In this document: piece after piece, positions 33,721 through 42,401 of the stretch
Layout: each line of letters begins with the position of its first letter
Position numbering within the stretch: position 1 is the first letter of the stretch
Source of the DNA: SZUA-448 sp964602475
GTDB taxonomy: Bacteria; Bacillota; Clostridia; Lachnospirales; Lachnospiraceae
Reading direction: 5' to 3'
Length of the DNA: 64,000 nucleotides
NCBI GenBank assembly: GCA_964602475.1
Contig: CAZRRN010000005.1
Span: forward strand, 1-64,000
The notes under the pieces: generated by a model
What the model was told of the DNA's origin: nothing
What the model saw: only the letters and a program-made list of their open reading frames with translations
The model's database searches: none
Position numbers and translations under genes: made by a program

Positions 33721-35844
33721 ATGGTGAATAATATGATTGACAGAAGGTCATTGGTACAAAGACATAATCCTGTACTTCACGGCAAGGAAACGGAATCCCC
33801 GCTTTCTGTCGGAAACGGTGAACTGGCTTTTACAGCCGATATTACGGGAATGCAGACCCTATATGATGAATACAGGGTCTGTCCGCTATGCACCATGACG
33901 CAGTGGGGATGGCACAGCAGTCCTGCAGAACGGCAGGACGGAGAAACCGGACGCTATTATACCATGGCGGATCTTAAAATGACCGAATACGAACATCAGG
34001 GACGCAGGGTGAATTACCCGGTTCAGCCGACAGCCGAAAATGAAGAGATATACAATTGGCTGAGAAAAAATCCACACAGGCTGAATCTGGCACGAATACG
34101 GCTGATGCTTTATGAACAGGTGATAACAGGTGACATGATAGAAGCAGCAGAACAGGAGCTGGACCTATATACAGGGAAACTTACCAGCCGGTTCTGTCTG
34201 CTGGGGGAGAAGGTTCTTGTTCAGACTGTCTGCGGCGACCCGGATGTTCTTGGCTTTTCAGTCGATTCCGGGCTGCTTGCGGCAGGACTCACAATCCGGA
34301 TTGATTTTCCGTATGGATCTTTTGAGATATCGGCTTCGGACTGGAATCATCCGGAATGGCATATGACTGTAAGAACGGATCGCGTGACAGAGGTGAACGG
34401 CACAAAATCCTGTTATTACAGAACGATGGATCAGGATAAATATTCAATAAGACTTCATATACATAATGCCGTTGACGAGATGATATCTTCCCATACGATA
34501 CGCATTTTCCCCTTGGAAAAGCAAATAGAATTTACAATTGATTTTACACAGGAGGAACCTGAAGTAGTAGCGGAAAGACCATTCAGCAGTTTTGCAATGG
34601 CTGTCGAGGAAAGCAGACAACGCTTTGCTTCTTTTTGGGAGACCGGTGGCATGATTGATTTTTCCGGCTCCGAATGTTCAGAGGCAGACGAACTGGAACG
34701 ACGAATGATCTGTTCTCTGTATCTGACAGCAATTCAATGTACCGGAACTGTTCCGCCGCAGGAAACGGGGCTGACCTGTAACAGCTGGTACGGAAAGTTT
34801 CATCTTGAAATGCATCCGTTCCACAGTGCATATCTTGCATTGTGGGGACGCAGTTATCTGTTGGAAAAATCCTTCTCATGGTATCTTAAATCACTGCCGC
34901 AGGCGAAAGAAAATGCTGCCCGAAACGGTTACCGGGGAGCAAGATGGCCGAAGATGATCGGACCTGAGGCCGTTGACAGTCCATCAAGGATTGCACCTTT
35001 ACTGATCTGGCAGCAGCCGCATATTTTATATATGCTTGAGCTTTGTTATCGCAGCAGGAAGGTCGGAAAAAAAGAATTCCTGGAGCAGTATTTTGAGCTG
35101 GTGACCGAAACTGCAGAATTTATGATGGACTTTACAACGATGAATCCGGTTAGCGGAAGAAGAGAGCTTACGGCTCCGCTGATTCCGGCTCAGGAATGCC
35201 ATGAGCCGGAAACAACAAAAAATCCCGCCTTTGAGCTTGCCTATTGGAGCTTTGGATTGAAGCTTGCTTCAGAATGGTATGAAAGGCTCATTAAAATCTG
35301 CCCGAGTCACTATAAAGGATGGAAAGAAAAAGCGGAAGAGTGGAACAATGCAGCGGAAACAATGGCAGCACTGTCTGTCAAAAACGGGTTGATTCTTGCG
35401 CATGAAAATTGTCCGGATACTTATAACAAATATAATAAGGATCACCCATCCATGCTATTTATTTGTGGATTTTTACCCGGAGAAGGAATAGACAGAGAGC
35501 TGGTAAAAAATTCGGCTGATGAAGTAAACAGGGTATGGGACTTTGAATCTATGTGGGGGTGGGATTTCGCATTGATGGCTATGACGGAAACCAGACTGCA
35601 AAGAGCACAGAACGCTGTTAATGTCTTGCTTAAGGATACTGCCAAAAACAGCTATGTGGTAAGCGGCAATAACGCTCAGCGTTCCAGAAGCGATCTTCCG
35701 CTGTATCTTCCCGGAAACGGAGCACTTTTATTGGCGTTGGCTGTCATGACGGCAGGTTATGAAGATTCGTTATGTGATTGTCCCGGTTTTCCAAAAGAAA
35801 GCGGATGGAAGGTAACCTATGAAAAGATACAAAAGTACTTTTAG
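33721..35844 (+). CDS. six-hairpin-type glycosidase-like protein, unassigned activity
   Basis: A 707-residue protein whose C-terminal half looks like an alpha/alpha six-barrel. The block SWYGKFHLEMHPFHSAYLALWGR, and later ESMWGWDFALMAMTETRL, resemble the GH65/GH95-like superfamily, but the family cannot be named with confidence. The N-terminal 280 residues are beta-rich, as in that superfamily. No signal peptide, so it acts in the cytosol on the sugar imported by the preceding transporter. The start is uncertain: ATG 33721, GTG 33724 and ATG 33733 are all near one GGAG. Its stop lies two bases from the convergent AraC gene. Confidence 0.7.
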   Translation: MVNNMIDRRSLVQRHNPVLHGKETESPLSVGNGELAFTADITGMQTLYDEYRVCPLCTMTQWGWHSSPAERQDGETGRYYTMADLKMTEYEHQGRRVNYPVQPTAENEEIYNWLRKNPHRLNLARIRLMLYEQVITGDMIEAAEQELDLYTGKLTSRFCLLGEKVLVQTVCGDPDVLGFSVDSGLLAAGLTIRIDFPYGSFEISASDWNHPEWHMTVRTDRVTEVNGTKSCYYRTMDQDKYSIRLHIHNAVDEMISSHTIRIFPLEKQIEFTIDFTQEEPEVVAERPFSSFAMAVEESRQRFASFWETGGMIDFSGSECSEADELERRMICSLYLTAIQCTGTVPPQETGLTCNSWYGKFHLEMHPFHSAYLALWGRSYLLEKSFSWYLKSLPQAKENAARNGYRGARWPKMIGPEAVDSPSRIAPLLIWQQPHILYMLELCYRSRKVGKKEFLEQYFELVTETAEFMMDFTTMNPVSGRRELTAPLIPAQECHEPETTKNPAFELAYWSFGLKLASEWYERLIKICPSHYKGWKEKAEEWNNAAETMAALSVKNGLILAHENCPDTYNKYNKDHPSMLFICGFLPGEGIDRELVKNSADEVNRVWDFESMWGWDFALMAMTETRLQRAQNAVNVLLKDTAKNSYVVSGNNAQRSRSDLPLYLPGNGALLLALAVMTAGYEDSLCDCPGFPKESGWKVTYEKIQKYF

Positions 35845-35846
35845 AA

Positions 35847-36761
35847 TCAGGTTCCGGTCTGCTCCGGTAAATCTGTCTTTTCCGCTTTCTTCCGACGCTT
35901 TGGCTGAAGATGCTTCCGGTATTCATTCCGGTATTTCAACGGAGAGGTTTCCCGATAGGTACGAAAAACCTTTTCGAAATAAGTCAGGCTTTCGTAACCG
36001 AGTGAATCCGAGATTTCGGTAATGCTCATGTCGGTATCGGTCAGCAGTTTCTGCGCCTTTTGAATTCGGTGAATGTTGATATATTCATTCACGGTGAACC
36101 CGGTAACTTCTTTGAAAATCCGGCTTAGATAACATTTGCTGACGTAAAAATTCTGTGAAACCTGTGCAAGAGAAAGCTGCTCTGTACAGTGCTTTACGAT
36201 ATAATCGGCAACTTCGTCAACTTTTTTGTGACGTGAGGTACTCGCGGCTACATTTTGATGGCGGGTATGATCGTAATTGTACCGGATTGCAAAAATAAGC
36301 AGAGAGGAAAGCTTCGACATGACAGCCAGATGATATCCGGGTGCATGCTTGCTCATCTCAGAATGAATACCGAACAGAAGAGATTCCACGTGATGCTGTG
36401 ATTTCGGATCCAGATGAAGAACGCCGTTATTTTCACGAAAGAAATCAGCAAGATTCAAGTCACCCATGGAGGAAAAAAAGGTCGCAAACGGTTCTGCCCG
36501 AAATTCAATCAGAATTCTGTCGTGATACGGACTGCCGGCAAGACCTGTTTTATGAATCTCTCCGCAGTTAATAAACACCAGACTTCCTTTTTTGATATGA
36601 TAGGTGTGTTGTCCGATAAAGTAAAACCGCTCACCCTCCATTAAATAATAAATCTCGTATTCGTCATGAACATGCTTGGTTGGCATCGTGTATTCATAAT
36701 CGCGGATGACTCGGTCAATGGTAATACCGTCCAGGGTTTCTTCGAAAACAGTCTGACGCAT
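35847..36761 (-). CDS. AraC-family regulator between the second CUT1 operon and GH4
   Basis: A 304-residue regulator with an N-terminal cupin sensor (KHVHDEYEIYYLMEGERFYFI, then INCGEIHKT) and a C-terminal AraC double helix-turn-helix (SQNFYVSKCYLSRIFKEVTG, SLGYESLTYFEKVFR). A Lys/Arg-rich tail closes it. ATG 36761 is six bases after TTTGGAGG; an in-frame TTG at 36767 lies in that gap. It is divergent from the GH4 gene and convergent with the importer operon, so either may be its target. Confidence 0.87.
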   Translation of the reverse strand: MRQTVFEETLDGITIDRVIRDYEYTMPTKHVHDEYEIYYLMEGERFYFIGQHTYHIKKGSLVFINCGEIHKTGLAGSPYHDRILIEFRAEPFATFFSSMGDLNLADFFRENNGVLHLDPKSQHHVESLLFGIHSEMSKHAPGYHLAVMSKLSSLLIFAIRYNYDHTRHQNVAASTSRHKKVDEVADYIVKHCTEQLSLAQVSQNFYVSKCYLSRIFKEVTGFTVNEYINIHRIQKAQKLLTDTDMSITEISDSLGYESLTYFEKVFRTYRETSPLKYRNEYRKHLQPKRRKKAEKTDLPEQTGT

Positions 36762-36812
36762 GTGCAACCTCCAAAATGAGCAATATTGTTTGAAAAAGAT
36801 ACAAAATGAACT

Positions 36813-36834
36813 ATATAATATAAGAATATTATAT
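36813..36834. repeat. AT-rich inverted repeat in the AraC/GH4 divergent region
   Basis: ATATAATAT, spacer AAGA, ATATTATAT: 9-base perfect arms between two divergent genes. Possible operator, or overlapping -10 regions of the two promoters. Confidence 0.5.
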
Positions 36835-36943
36835 CACTTCGACGTATAATGTCCAGTGAAAAACCAGAATTTTACGATAGAAACTTAACAGAGCCGAAAT
36901 CTGATTCCTGTAAAAGAGATACCGTAAAGAAACGAGGGAGCAA

Positions 36944-38341
36944 ATGAATTACGCGAATAATAAAGTGACAGAGATGAAAATTGCATATATTGGTGGCGGA
37001 TCCCGTGGCTGGGCGTGGACTTTTATGACTGATCTTGCCAGGGAACCGGCTCTTTCCGGGAATATCTTCCTTTATGATATTGACAGGACAGCGGCAGAGC
37101 ACAACAAGATAATCGGCAATGGAGTTTCGGCAAGAGAAGAAGCGGTTGGAAAATGGAACTATACCGTAGCGGAAAGCCTTCGGGAAGCATTGACGGGTGC
37201 TGATTTTGTTGTTATTTCCATTCTTCCCGGAACCTTTGATGAAATGGCGGTGGATGTACATATGCCGGAGCGTTACGGCATTTACCAGTCGGTCGGCGAT
37301 ACGGCAGGTCCGGGTGGCATGATTCGGGCACTTCGTACCATTCCGATGTTTGTTACGATTGCAGAAGCCATCAGGGAATATTCTCCGAAGGCATGGATTA
37401 TTAACTATACAAATCCGATGTCTCTTTGCGTAAAGACATTGTACAGTGTTTTCCCGGAGATAAAAGCATTCGGATGCTGTCATGAAGTATTCGGTACACA
37501 GAATGTTTTACGAAATATTATGAAATTAAGCGGAATCAATGAGGAAAGCGAGCGTCATGAGATCCATGTGAATGTACTTGGAATTAACCATTTTACATGG
37601 TTTGATTATGCGTCCTTCCGTGGAATAGACCTTATTCCCATCTACAAAAGCTATATTGACCGACATTTTGAAGACGGATACTATGATCCTGAAGCTATGT
37701 GGGATCGTCCGAGCTTCTGCTGTCTTCACCGGGTAAAGTTTGATCTGTTCCGCCGATATGGTCTGATTGCTGCCGCCGGTGACCGTCATCTTGCTGAGTT
37801 TATGCCGGGAGATTTATATCTGCGCGATAAAAAGACCGTGGAAGCATGGAAGTTTGGACTCACATCGGTTGATTGGCGTAAGGAAGAGCTGAAGGAACGT
37901 CTTGCACGAAGCGAACGTCTGGTGTCAGGAGAAGAAAAGGTCGAACTGAAAGCGACCGGAGAAGAAGGAATTCTTTTGATTAAAGCCCTGTGTGGTCTTT
38001 CCCGTATCATCAGTAATGTAAATATCCCGAATTCTGCAAAGCAGATTCAAAATCTCTCCGAAACTGCGGTTGTGGAGACAAATGCCGTATTTGACCGGGA
38101 TTCGATCCGACCGATACTGGCAGGAAGTCTTCCTTCCAATATAAAAGAACTTGTTCAGCCGCATGTGGAGAATCATGAACGAATTCTGAAGGCAGCACTT
38201 ACCTGTAACCGAATGCTGGTGAAAGAAGCATTTGCGGCAGACCCGCTGATGAAAGGCCGCTGTACCCGCGAAGAGAGTGACTGCCTGGCGGATGATATGA
38301 TAAACGGAACAATCAGATATCTCCCGGAAGGATGGAAATGA
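36944..38341 (+). CDS. GH4 family NAD-dependent glycosidase (alpha-galactosidase/galacturonidase branch)
   Basis: A 465-residue GH4 enzyme. These enzymes use NAD+ and a divalent metal and work by oxidation and elimination rather than a double displacement. The N-terminal Rossmann motif KIAYIGGGSRGWAW binds NAD; INYTNPMSL and FGCCHEVFGTQ supply sugar and metal contacts (the Cys and a later His, GINHFTWF). The branch looks like alpha-galactosidase or alpha-galacturonidase rather than 6-phospho-glucosidase, but that is uncertain. GAGGGAG precedes the ATG. Divergent from the AraC regulator. Confidence 0.88.
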   Translation: MNYANNKVTEMKIAYIGGGSRGWAWTFMTDLAREPALSGNIFLYDIDRTAAEHNKIIGNGVSAREEAVGKWNYTVAESLREALTGADFVVISILPGTFDEMAVDVHMPERYGIYQSVGDTAGPGGMIRALRTIPMFVTIAEAIREYSPKAWIINYTNPMSLCVKTLYSVFPEIKAFGCCHEVFGTQNVLRNIMKLSGINEESERHEIHVNVLGINHFTWFDYASFRGIDLIPIYKSYIDRHFEDGYYDPEAMWDRPSFCCLHRVKFDLFRRYGLIAAAGDRHLAEFMPGDLYLRDKKTVEAWKFGLTSVDWRKEELKERLARSERLVSGEEKVELKATGEEGILLIKALCGLSRIISNVNIPNSAKQIQNLSETAVVETNAVFDRDSIRPILAGSLPSNIKELVQPHVENHERILKAALTCNRMLVKEAFAADPLMKGRCTREESDCLADDMINGTIRYLPEGWK

Positions 38342-38388
38342 AGATAGGAATCATTCCTATGCGGGTTTGCAAGTGGAGAAAAAAATAC

Positions 38389-38453
38389 TTGCATTCTGAA
38401 AAAATAATGCTATTATATTCATGGCTTGAAGTACAGTCGTCCGGCTGTACTTC
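38389..38453 (+). promoter_or_regulatory. SulP promoter and leader hairpin
   Basis: TTGCAT (38389-38394), 16-bp spacer, TATTAT (38411-38416), followed in the leader by the hairpin GAAGTACAG, 8-base loop, CTGTACTTC (38428-38453). Alternatively the hairpin helps end GH4 transcription, but only a short T-run follows. Confidence 0.55.
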
Positions 38454-38483
38454 TTTCATGTCTATTTGTTGGAGGATAAAAGG

Positions 38484-40133
38484 GTGACAAACAAAGTGTT
38501 TCAGCCAAAACTTTTCAGTGTTATGAAGACTTATACCAAGGCGCAGTTTGTAAAAGACCTGATTGCGGGCGTGATTGTGGCAATCATCGCTCTTCCGCTT
38601 TCTATTGCTCTTGCACTTGCTTCAGGAGTGAATCCGGAGAACGGACTCTATACGGCAATTGTCGCAGGCTTTGTGATTGCGTTTCTTGGAGGAAGTCGGG
38701 TACAAATCGCCGGACCGACAGCTGCATTCTGTACGATTGTTGCCGGAATCGTATTTAAGAACGGAATGAGCGGATTGATTATTGCGACCATTCTTGCCGG
38801 GATCATTTTGATTCTTATGGGACTGCTCCGATTTGGAAGTTTGATTCGCTTCATTCCCTATACAATAACAACAGGCTTTACTTCAGGAATTGCAGTTACG
38901 ATTGCTATCGGCCAGCTGAAGGATTTTATGGGACTCACATTTCCTACGGCGCCGATTGAAACCACTGAGAAGATTGCAGCTGTCGCTGCCAATATAAAAA
39001 CGATTAACTGGCAGGCGCTTCTGGTCGGCGCGGTTTGTCTTGCAATTCTGATCGTCTGGCCAAAGCTGCTGCCGAAGATTCCGGCATCATTGATTGCGGT
39101 TATTGTCGGAAGTGCCATGGTTGCAGTATTTGATATGAAAGTTAATACAATCGGTTCTCTGTATGAAATAAGTAACCGGCTACCGCATTTTTCGCTTCCG
39201 GATTTTTCAATGGATACCGTACAGCAGGTTCTTCCGGATGCATTTACGATTGCAATTCTTGCCGCGGTGGAGTCTCTTTTGTCCTGTGTAGTGTCAGATG
39301 GTATGATCGGAAGCCGTCATAATTCCAATACGGAGCTGATTGCACAGGGTGCAGGAAATATTTGCTCCGGTCTGTTTGGAGGGATTCCGGCTACCGGTGC
39401 GATTGCAAGAACTGCCGCTAACATAAAGAGCGGAGGAAGAACTCCGGTGGCAGGAATGGTACACGCCATTGTTCTTGCCTTGATTCTGGTAGTTCTCATG
39501 CCGTATGCAGCACTGATTCCGATGCCGGCCATTGCCGCGATTCTGATTATGGTTGCATATAATATGTGTGAATGGAGACAGTTTGTCGATATTGTTAAAA
39601 CTTCTCCAAAGAGTGATATACTTGTGCTTGTAATAACATTCGCACTGACAGTAATATTTGATCTAGTTGTTGCCATTGAAGTCGGCGTTGTTCTTGCTGC
39701 ACTTCTGTTTATGAAACGAATGTCTGATGTTGCGGGAGTTCATACATGGAAAGCATCCGGCGATTCCTCGCAGGAGAACCAGCAGGATCTTCCCTTAAAA
39801 GAAATACCATCGAATACTCTTGTATATGAGATTGATGGTCCGATGTTCTTTGGTGCCGCGGAAAAATTTATGAATATTACAATTAATGAAGGCGTAAAGG
39901 TGATAATACTTCGGATGCGCAACGTCCCTGCCATGGATATCTCCGGACTTCGTGCATTAAAAAGTGTGCAAAAGCAATGTGAAAAACGTCAGATTACCCT
40001 AATCCTTTCCCACGTGATGGAACAGCCGCTGTCGGTAATGAAAAAGTCCGGATTTGATCAGACCGTGGGTGCGGATAATTATTGTGCCAATATTGATCAG
40101 GCTCTTCTTCGCGCCGGACAGATCAATCATTGA
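38484..40133 (+). CDS. SulP-family anion transporter with STAS domain
   Basis: A 549-residue transporter with about twelve to fourteen transmembrane segments and a C-terminal cytoplasmic STAS domain (residues about 435-545). The block DLIAGVIVAIIALPLSIALALASG and VQIAGPTAAFC are signature SulP sequences; STAS contains VIILRMRNVPAMDISGLRAL. Members carry sulfate, bicarbonate, dicarboxylates or other anions; the substrate here is unknown. GTG 38484 is chosen because GGAGG precedes it; an upstream TTG lies before that site. A stand-alone gene with its own promoter. Confidence 0.88.
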   Translation: MTNKVFQPKLFSVMKTYTKAQFVKDLIAGVIVAIIALPLSIALALASGVNPENGLYTAIVAGFVIAFLGGSRVQIAGPTAAFCTIVAGIVFKNGMSGLIIATILAGIILILMGLLRFGSLIRFIPYTITTGFTSGIAVTIAIGQLKDFMGLTFPTAPIETTEKIAAVAANIKTINWQALLVGAVCLAILIVWPKLLPKIPASLIAVIVGSAMVAVFDMKVNTIGSLYEISNRLPHFSLPDFSMDTVQQVLPDAFTIAILAAVESLLSCVVSDGMIGSRHNSNTELIAQGAGNICSGLFGGIPATGAIARTAANIKSGGRTPVAGMVHAIVLALILVVLMPYAALIPMPAIAAILIMVAYNMCEWRQFVDIVKTSPKSDILVLVITFALTVIFDLVVAIEVGVVLAALLFMKRMSDVAGVHTWKASGDSSQENQQDLPLKEIPSNTLVYEIDGPMFFGAAEKFMNITINEGVKVIILRMRNVPAMDISGLRALKSVQKQCEKRQITLILSHVMEQPLSVMKKSGFDQTVGADNYCANIDQALLRAGQINH

Positions 40134-40183
40134 GGAAAATGATTAAAAAATGATTAGAATTTCTGAAACATAGGATTAAGAAA

Positions 40184-40214
40184 GTGCCGTTCCGGTTGCA
40201 ATTCCGGAGCGGCA
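40184..40214 (+). terminator. probable terminator after the SulP gene
   Basis: GCCGTTCCGG, loop TTGCAATT, CCGGAGCGGC gives a 10-bp stem with one wobble pair. The following T-run is weak (ATTGTTAT). Confidence 0.6.
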
Positions 40215-40236
40215 TTGTTATACTTGCAATAAAGAG

Positions 40237-40541
40237 AGCAAGTTTGTGCGGTGCAAAACTTGCAGCCATCAGTGGCTCCTAAAATACAGTCGNNNNNNNN
40301 NNNNNNNNNNNNNNNNNNNNNNNNNNNNNNNNNNNNNNNNNNNNNNNNNNNNNNNNNNNNNNNNNNNNNNNNNNNNNNNNNNNNNNNNNNNNTGCAAAAC
40401 TTGCAGCCATCAGTGGCTCCTAAAATACAGTCGCCGCATGGAGGCTAAAGTGAACGAAGAACCGTTCACTTGGCAAGTTTGTGCGGTGCAAAACTTGCAG
40501 CCATCAGTGGCTCCTAAAATACAGTCGCCGCATGGAGGCTA
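40237..40541 (+). repeat. family-2 structured repeat array interrupted by a scaffold gap
   Basis: At least three units with a 94-bp period; the first is cut by the N-run and the second starts after it. Each unit holds an 8-bp hairpin (AGTGAACG, loop AAGAAC, CGTTCACT; 40449-40470), a second hairpin (GCAAGTTT / AAACTTGC; 40473-40498) and a short one (AGCCA-TCAG-TGGCT). Units end CATGGAGGCTA. The last unit supplies GGAGG to the next gene. It shares design with the family-1 elements at 4.3 and 62.7 kb. True copy number is unknown. Confidence 0.9.
40293..40392. other. scaffold gap of 100 N
   Basis: Exactly 100 N inside the 94-bp tandem array, the usual placeholder for a gap of unknown size. Open frames read across it are not real. 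Confidence 0.97.
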
Positions 40542-40543
40542 GG

Positions 40544-40756
40544 GTGAGATGTCCGAATTGCGGTGACGAACGCTGCTATATTATTGAAGAATCAGAGACA
40601 AAACAGAAAGGCTTCGGGTTTCTGAAAGGGTGCTGCGGAGCAATCCTTCTCGGACCGGAGGGCTGGCTCTGTGGTCTGTGCGGAATGGGAAAAGGAAAGA
40701 CTACACACCGTTCCTATTGGGTATGCCAGAACTGCGGAAGAAAGTTCCGTGCATAA
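40544..40756 (+). CDS. small LITAF-like double zinc-ribbon protein
   Basis: A 70-residue protein with CPNCG at the start and CQNCG at the end, flanking a Gly/Cys-rich hydrophobic stretch (FLKGCCGAILLGPEGWLCGLCG). Two knuckles around a hydrophobic insert resemble LITAF-type domains that bind zinc and sit on a membrane surface. GTG 40544 is the start, six bases after GGAG provided by the last repeat unit. Longer frames upstream would translate the repeat and the gap. Function unknown. Confidence 0.75.
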   Translation: MRCPNCGDERCYIIEESETKQKGFGFLKGCCGAILLGPEGWLCGLCGMGKGKTTHRSYWVCQNCGRKFRA

Positions 40757-40778
40757 AGTCTGAGAAAGGATACCGGAT

Positions 40779-41225
40779 ATGGGACAAACAGTGAACCAAG
40801 CCTCGAACCGTTCAGCTGCAGTGAAGACACCGGTGCTGCGTCATGTAAGAATTCAGAGTGCAGATCAGAAGAAGAAAGAAGAGCTCTGGAAGAAGATGAT
40901 GGAGTGGGGTGATCGTGCAGGGTGCCATCAGATGCCGGAACGAAGCTTTTTCTACAAGGGCTACCAATTTCCTGTCTGTGCACGATGTACCGGAGTCATG
41001 GTCGGAACATTGCTTGCAGTTCCACTCTTTTTTAAGACGGGATTTCACAGAATCCCTGTCTTTCTCGGGTTGGCAGCAATGTGGACTGACTGGGTTCTTC
41101 AGCGGGCACAGGTCTTGGAATCCACGAACCCAAGACGTCTGGTCACTGGGGTCGCAGGAGGCTTTGGAGTCATGTCGCTGCAGCTGGCAATTCTGAGAAA
41201 AATGTTTTTGGCAATGAAGAAATAA
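40779..41225 (+). CDS. DUF2085 family membrane protein
   Basis: A 148-residue protein of the DUF2085 family. The family motif GCHQMPERSFFYKGYQFPVCARCTG is present in full, with Cys/His residues that could bind a metal, followed by two or three hydrophobic segments. It starts 22 bases after the zinc-ribbon gene and ends before a strong terminator, so the two form a small unit. Function unknown in all members. Confidence 0.82.
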   Translation: MGQTVNQASNRSAAVKTPVLRHVRIQSADQKKKEELWKKMMEWGDRAGCHQMPERSFFYKGYQFPVCARCTGVMVGTLLAVPLFFKTGFHRIPVFLGLAAMWTDWVLQRAQVLESTNPRRLVTGVAGGFGVMSLQLAILRKMFLAMKK

Positions 41226-41235
41226 ATACATGATT

Positions 41236-41265
41236 AACCGGGTTGAAAAAAACCCGGTTTTTTTT
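41236..41265 (+). terminator. intrinsic terminator after the DUF2085 gene
   Basis: AACCGGGTT, loop GAAAAA, AACCCGGTT followed by eight T: strong rho-independent terminator separating this unit from dgt. Confidence 0.92.
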
Positions 41266-41291
41266 CAAAATAAGCAGGATTTAATAAAGTT

Positions 41292-41321
41292 TTGCAGAAT
41301 ATTATATATGAGGTGTATAAA
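41292..41321 (+). promoter_or_regulatory. probable promoter of the dgt-dnaG-rpoD operon
   Basis: TTGCAG (41292-41297), 18-bp spacer, TATAAA (41316-41321). Short arms GAGGT and ACCTC flank the -10 box and may form a small operator. Confidence 0.55.
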
Positions 41322-41376
41322 TACATACCTCTTGTCACTCATTATCGATACCGGATCAAAAGCAGGGAGGGTGGAT

Positions 41377-42387
41377 ATGAATACAAGAGAAAAACAGGAA
41401 AACAGGGAGCATTTACTGCTGTCTCCGTATGCCGCGTTCAGCGATGCGTCGCTTGGCAGGGATGTATATGAGGCTCCCTGCGATATACGTCCGGTATACC
41501 AGCGGGATAGAGACAAAATAATTCATTCCAAGGCATTTCGCAGACTGAAGGGAAAGACACAGGTCTTTCTTGCACCGGAAGGCGATCATTACAGGACGAG
41601 ACTGACACATACACTGGAAGTTTCACAGATTGCGCGTACAATAGCAAAGACACTGATGCTGAACGAAGATCTGACCGAGGCGATTGCACTTGGACATGAT
41701 CTTGGACACACGCCCTTTGGACATGCAGGAGAACGGGCACTTGCCAGGGTATGTGAGGGAGGCTTTAAGCATCAGGAGCAGGGAATCCGCGTGGTGGAAA
41801 TTCTCGAGAAGCACGGGCAGGGTCTCAATCTTACCAGAGAAGTGAGAGACGGAATATTAAATCATCAGACAGCCGGAAAGCCAATGACGCTCGAAGGAAA
41901 GGTGGTCAGACTGGCAGATAAGATTGCTTATGTCAACCACGATATAGATGATGCAATCCGTGCACAGATTCTGTCAGAGGAGACAATTCCGGAAGAGTTT
42001 ACGCAGGTACTCGGTCACAGTCTGGCAGAACGTTTGAATACAATTATTCATGATATTATAGCGAACAGCGAAGAAAAAGACGATATTATAATGTCACCGC
42101 AGATTGAGACGGCGATGATGGGACTTCGAACATATATGTTTTCAGCAGTATACACAAATCCAATCGCAAAGAGCCAGGAGCATAAGGCGGAGGAAATGCT
42201 GGAACTGCTGTACCGGTTCTATCTTGAACACGGAGAGCTTCTTCCCGAGGAATATTGTGAACTTTTTGAAAGTGGGAGAGAGCCGATGTCAAGAGTGGTA
42301 TGTGATTATATAGCCGGAATGACAGACAGCTATGCAATTACGAAATTTAAAGAGGCGATGGTACCGACGGGATGGTCGGTGTTCTGA
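41377..42387 (+). CDS. dgt: dGTPase-like HD-domain triphosphohydrolase
   Basis: A 336-residue HD-superfamily enzyme that cleaves dGTP or related dNTPs to the nucleoside and triphosphate. The metal site is formed by RTRLTHTLEVSQIAR and HDLGHTPFGHAGE; HSKAFRRLKGKTQVF is the family N-terminal signature. ATG 41377 is preceded by GGGAGG; a longer frame to 41230 starts inside the terminator and is not used. It opens the conserved Clostridia order dgt-dnaG-rpoD, 14 bases before dnaG. Confidence 0.9.
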   Translation: MNTREKQENREHLLLSPYAAFSDASLGRDVYEAPCDIRPVYQRDRDKIIHSKAFRRLKGKTQVFLAPEGDHYRTRLTHTLEVSQIARTIAKTLMLNEDLTEAIALGHDLGHTPFGHAGERALARVCEGGFKHQEQGIRVVEILEKHGQGLNLTREVRDGILNHQTAGKPMTLEGKVVRLADKIAYVNHDIDDAIRAQILSEETIPEEFTQVLGHSLAERLNTIIHDIIANSEEKDDIIMSPQIETAMMGLRTYMFSAVYTNPIAKSQEHKAEEMLELLYRFYLEHGELLPEEYCELFESGREPMSRVVCDYIAGMTDSYAITKFKEAMVPTGWSVF

Positions 42388-42401
42388 TGTGAGGGAAGCT
42401 G

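Noticed and set aside
40246..40542. Open frames spanning the first N-run
   Set aside because: They translate the 94-bp repeat and 34 unknown residues across a scaffold gap; no ribosome binding site and no family similarity.
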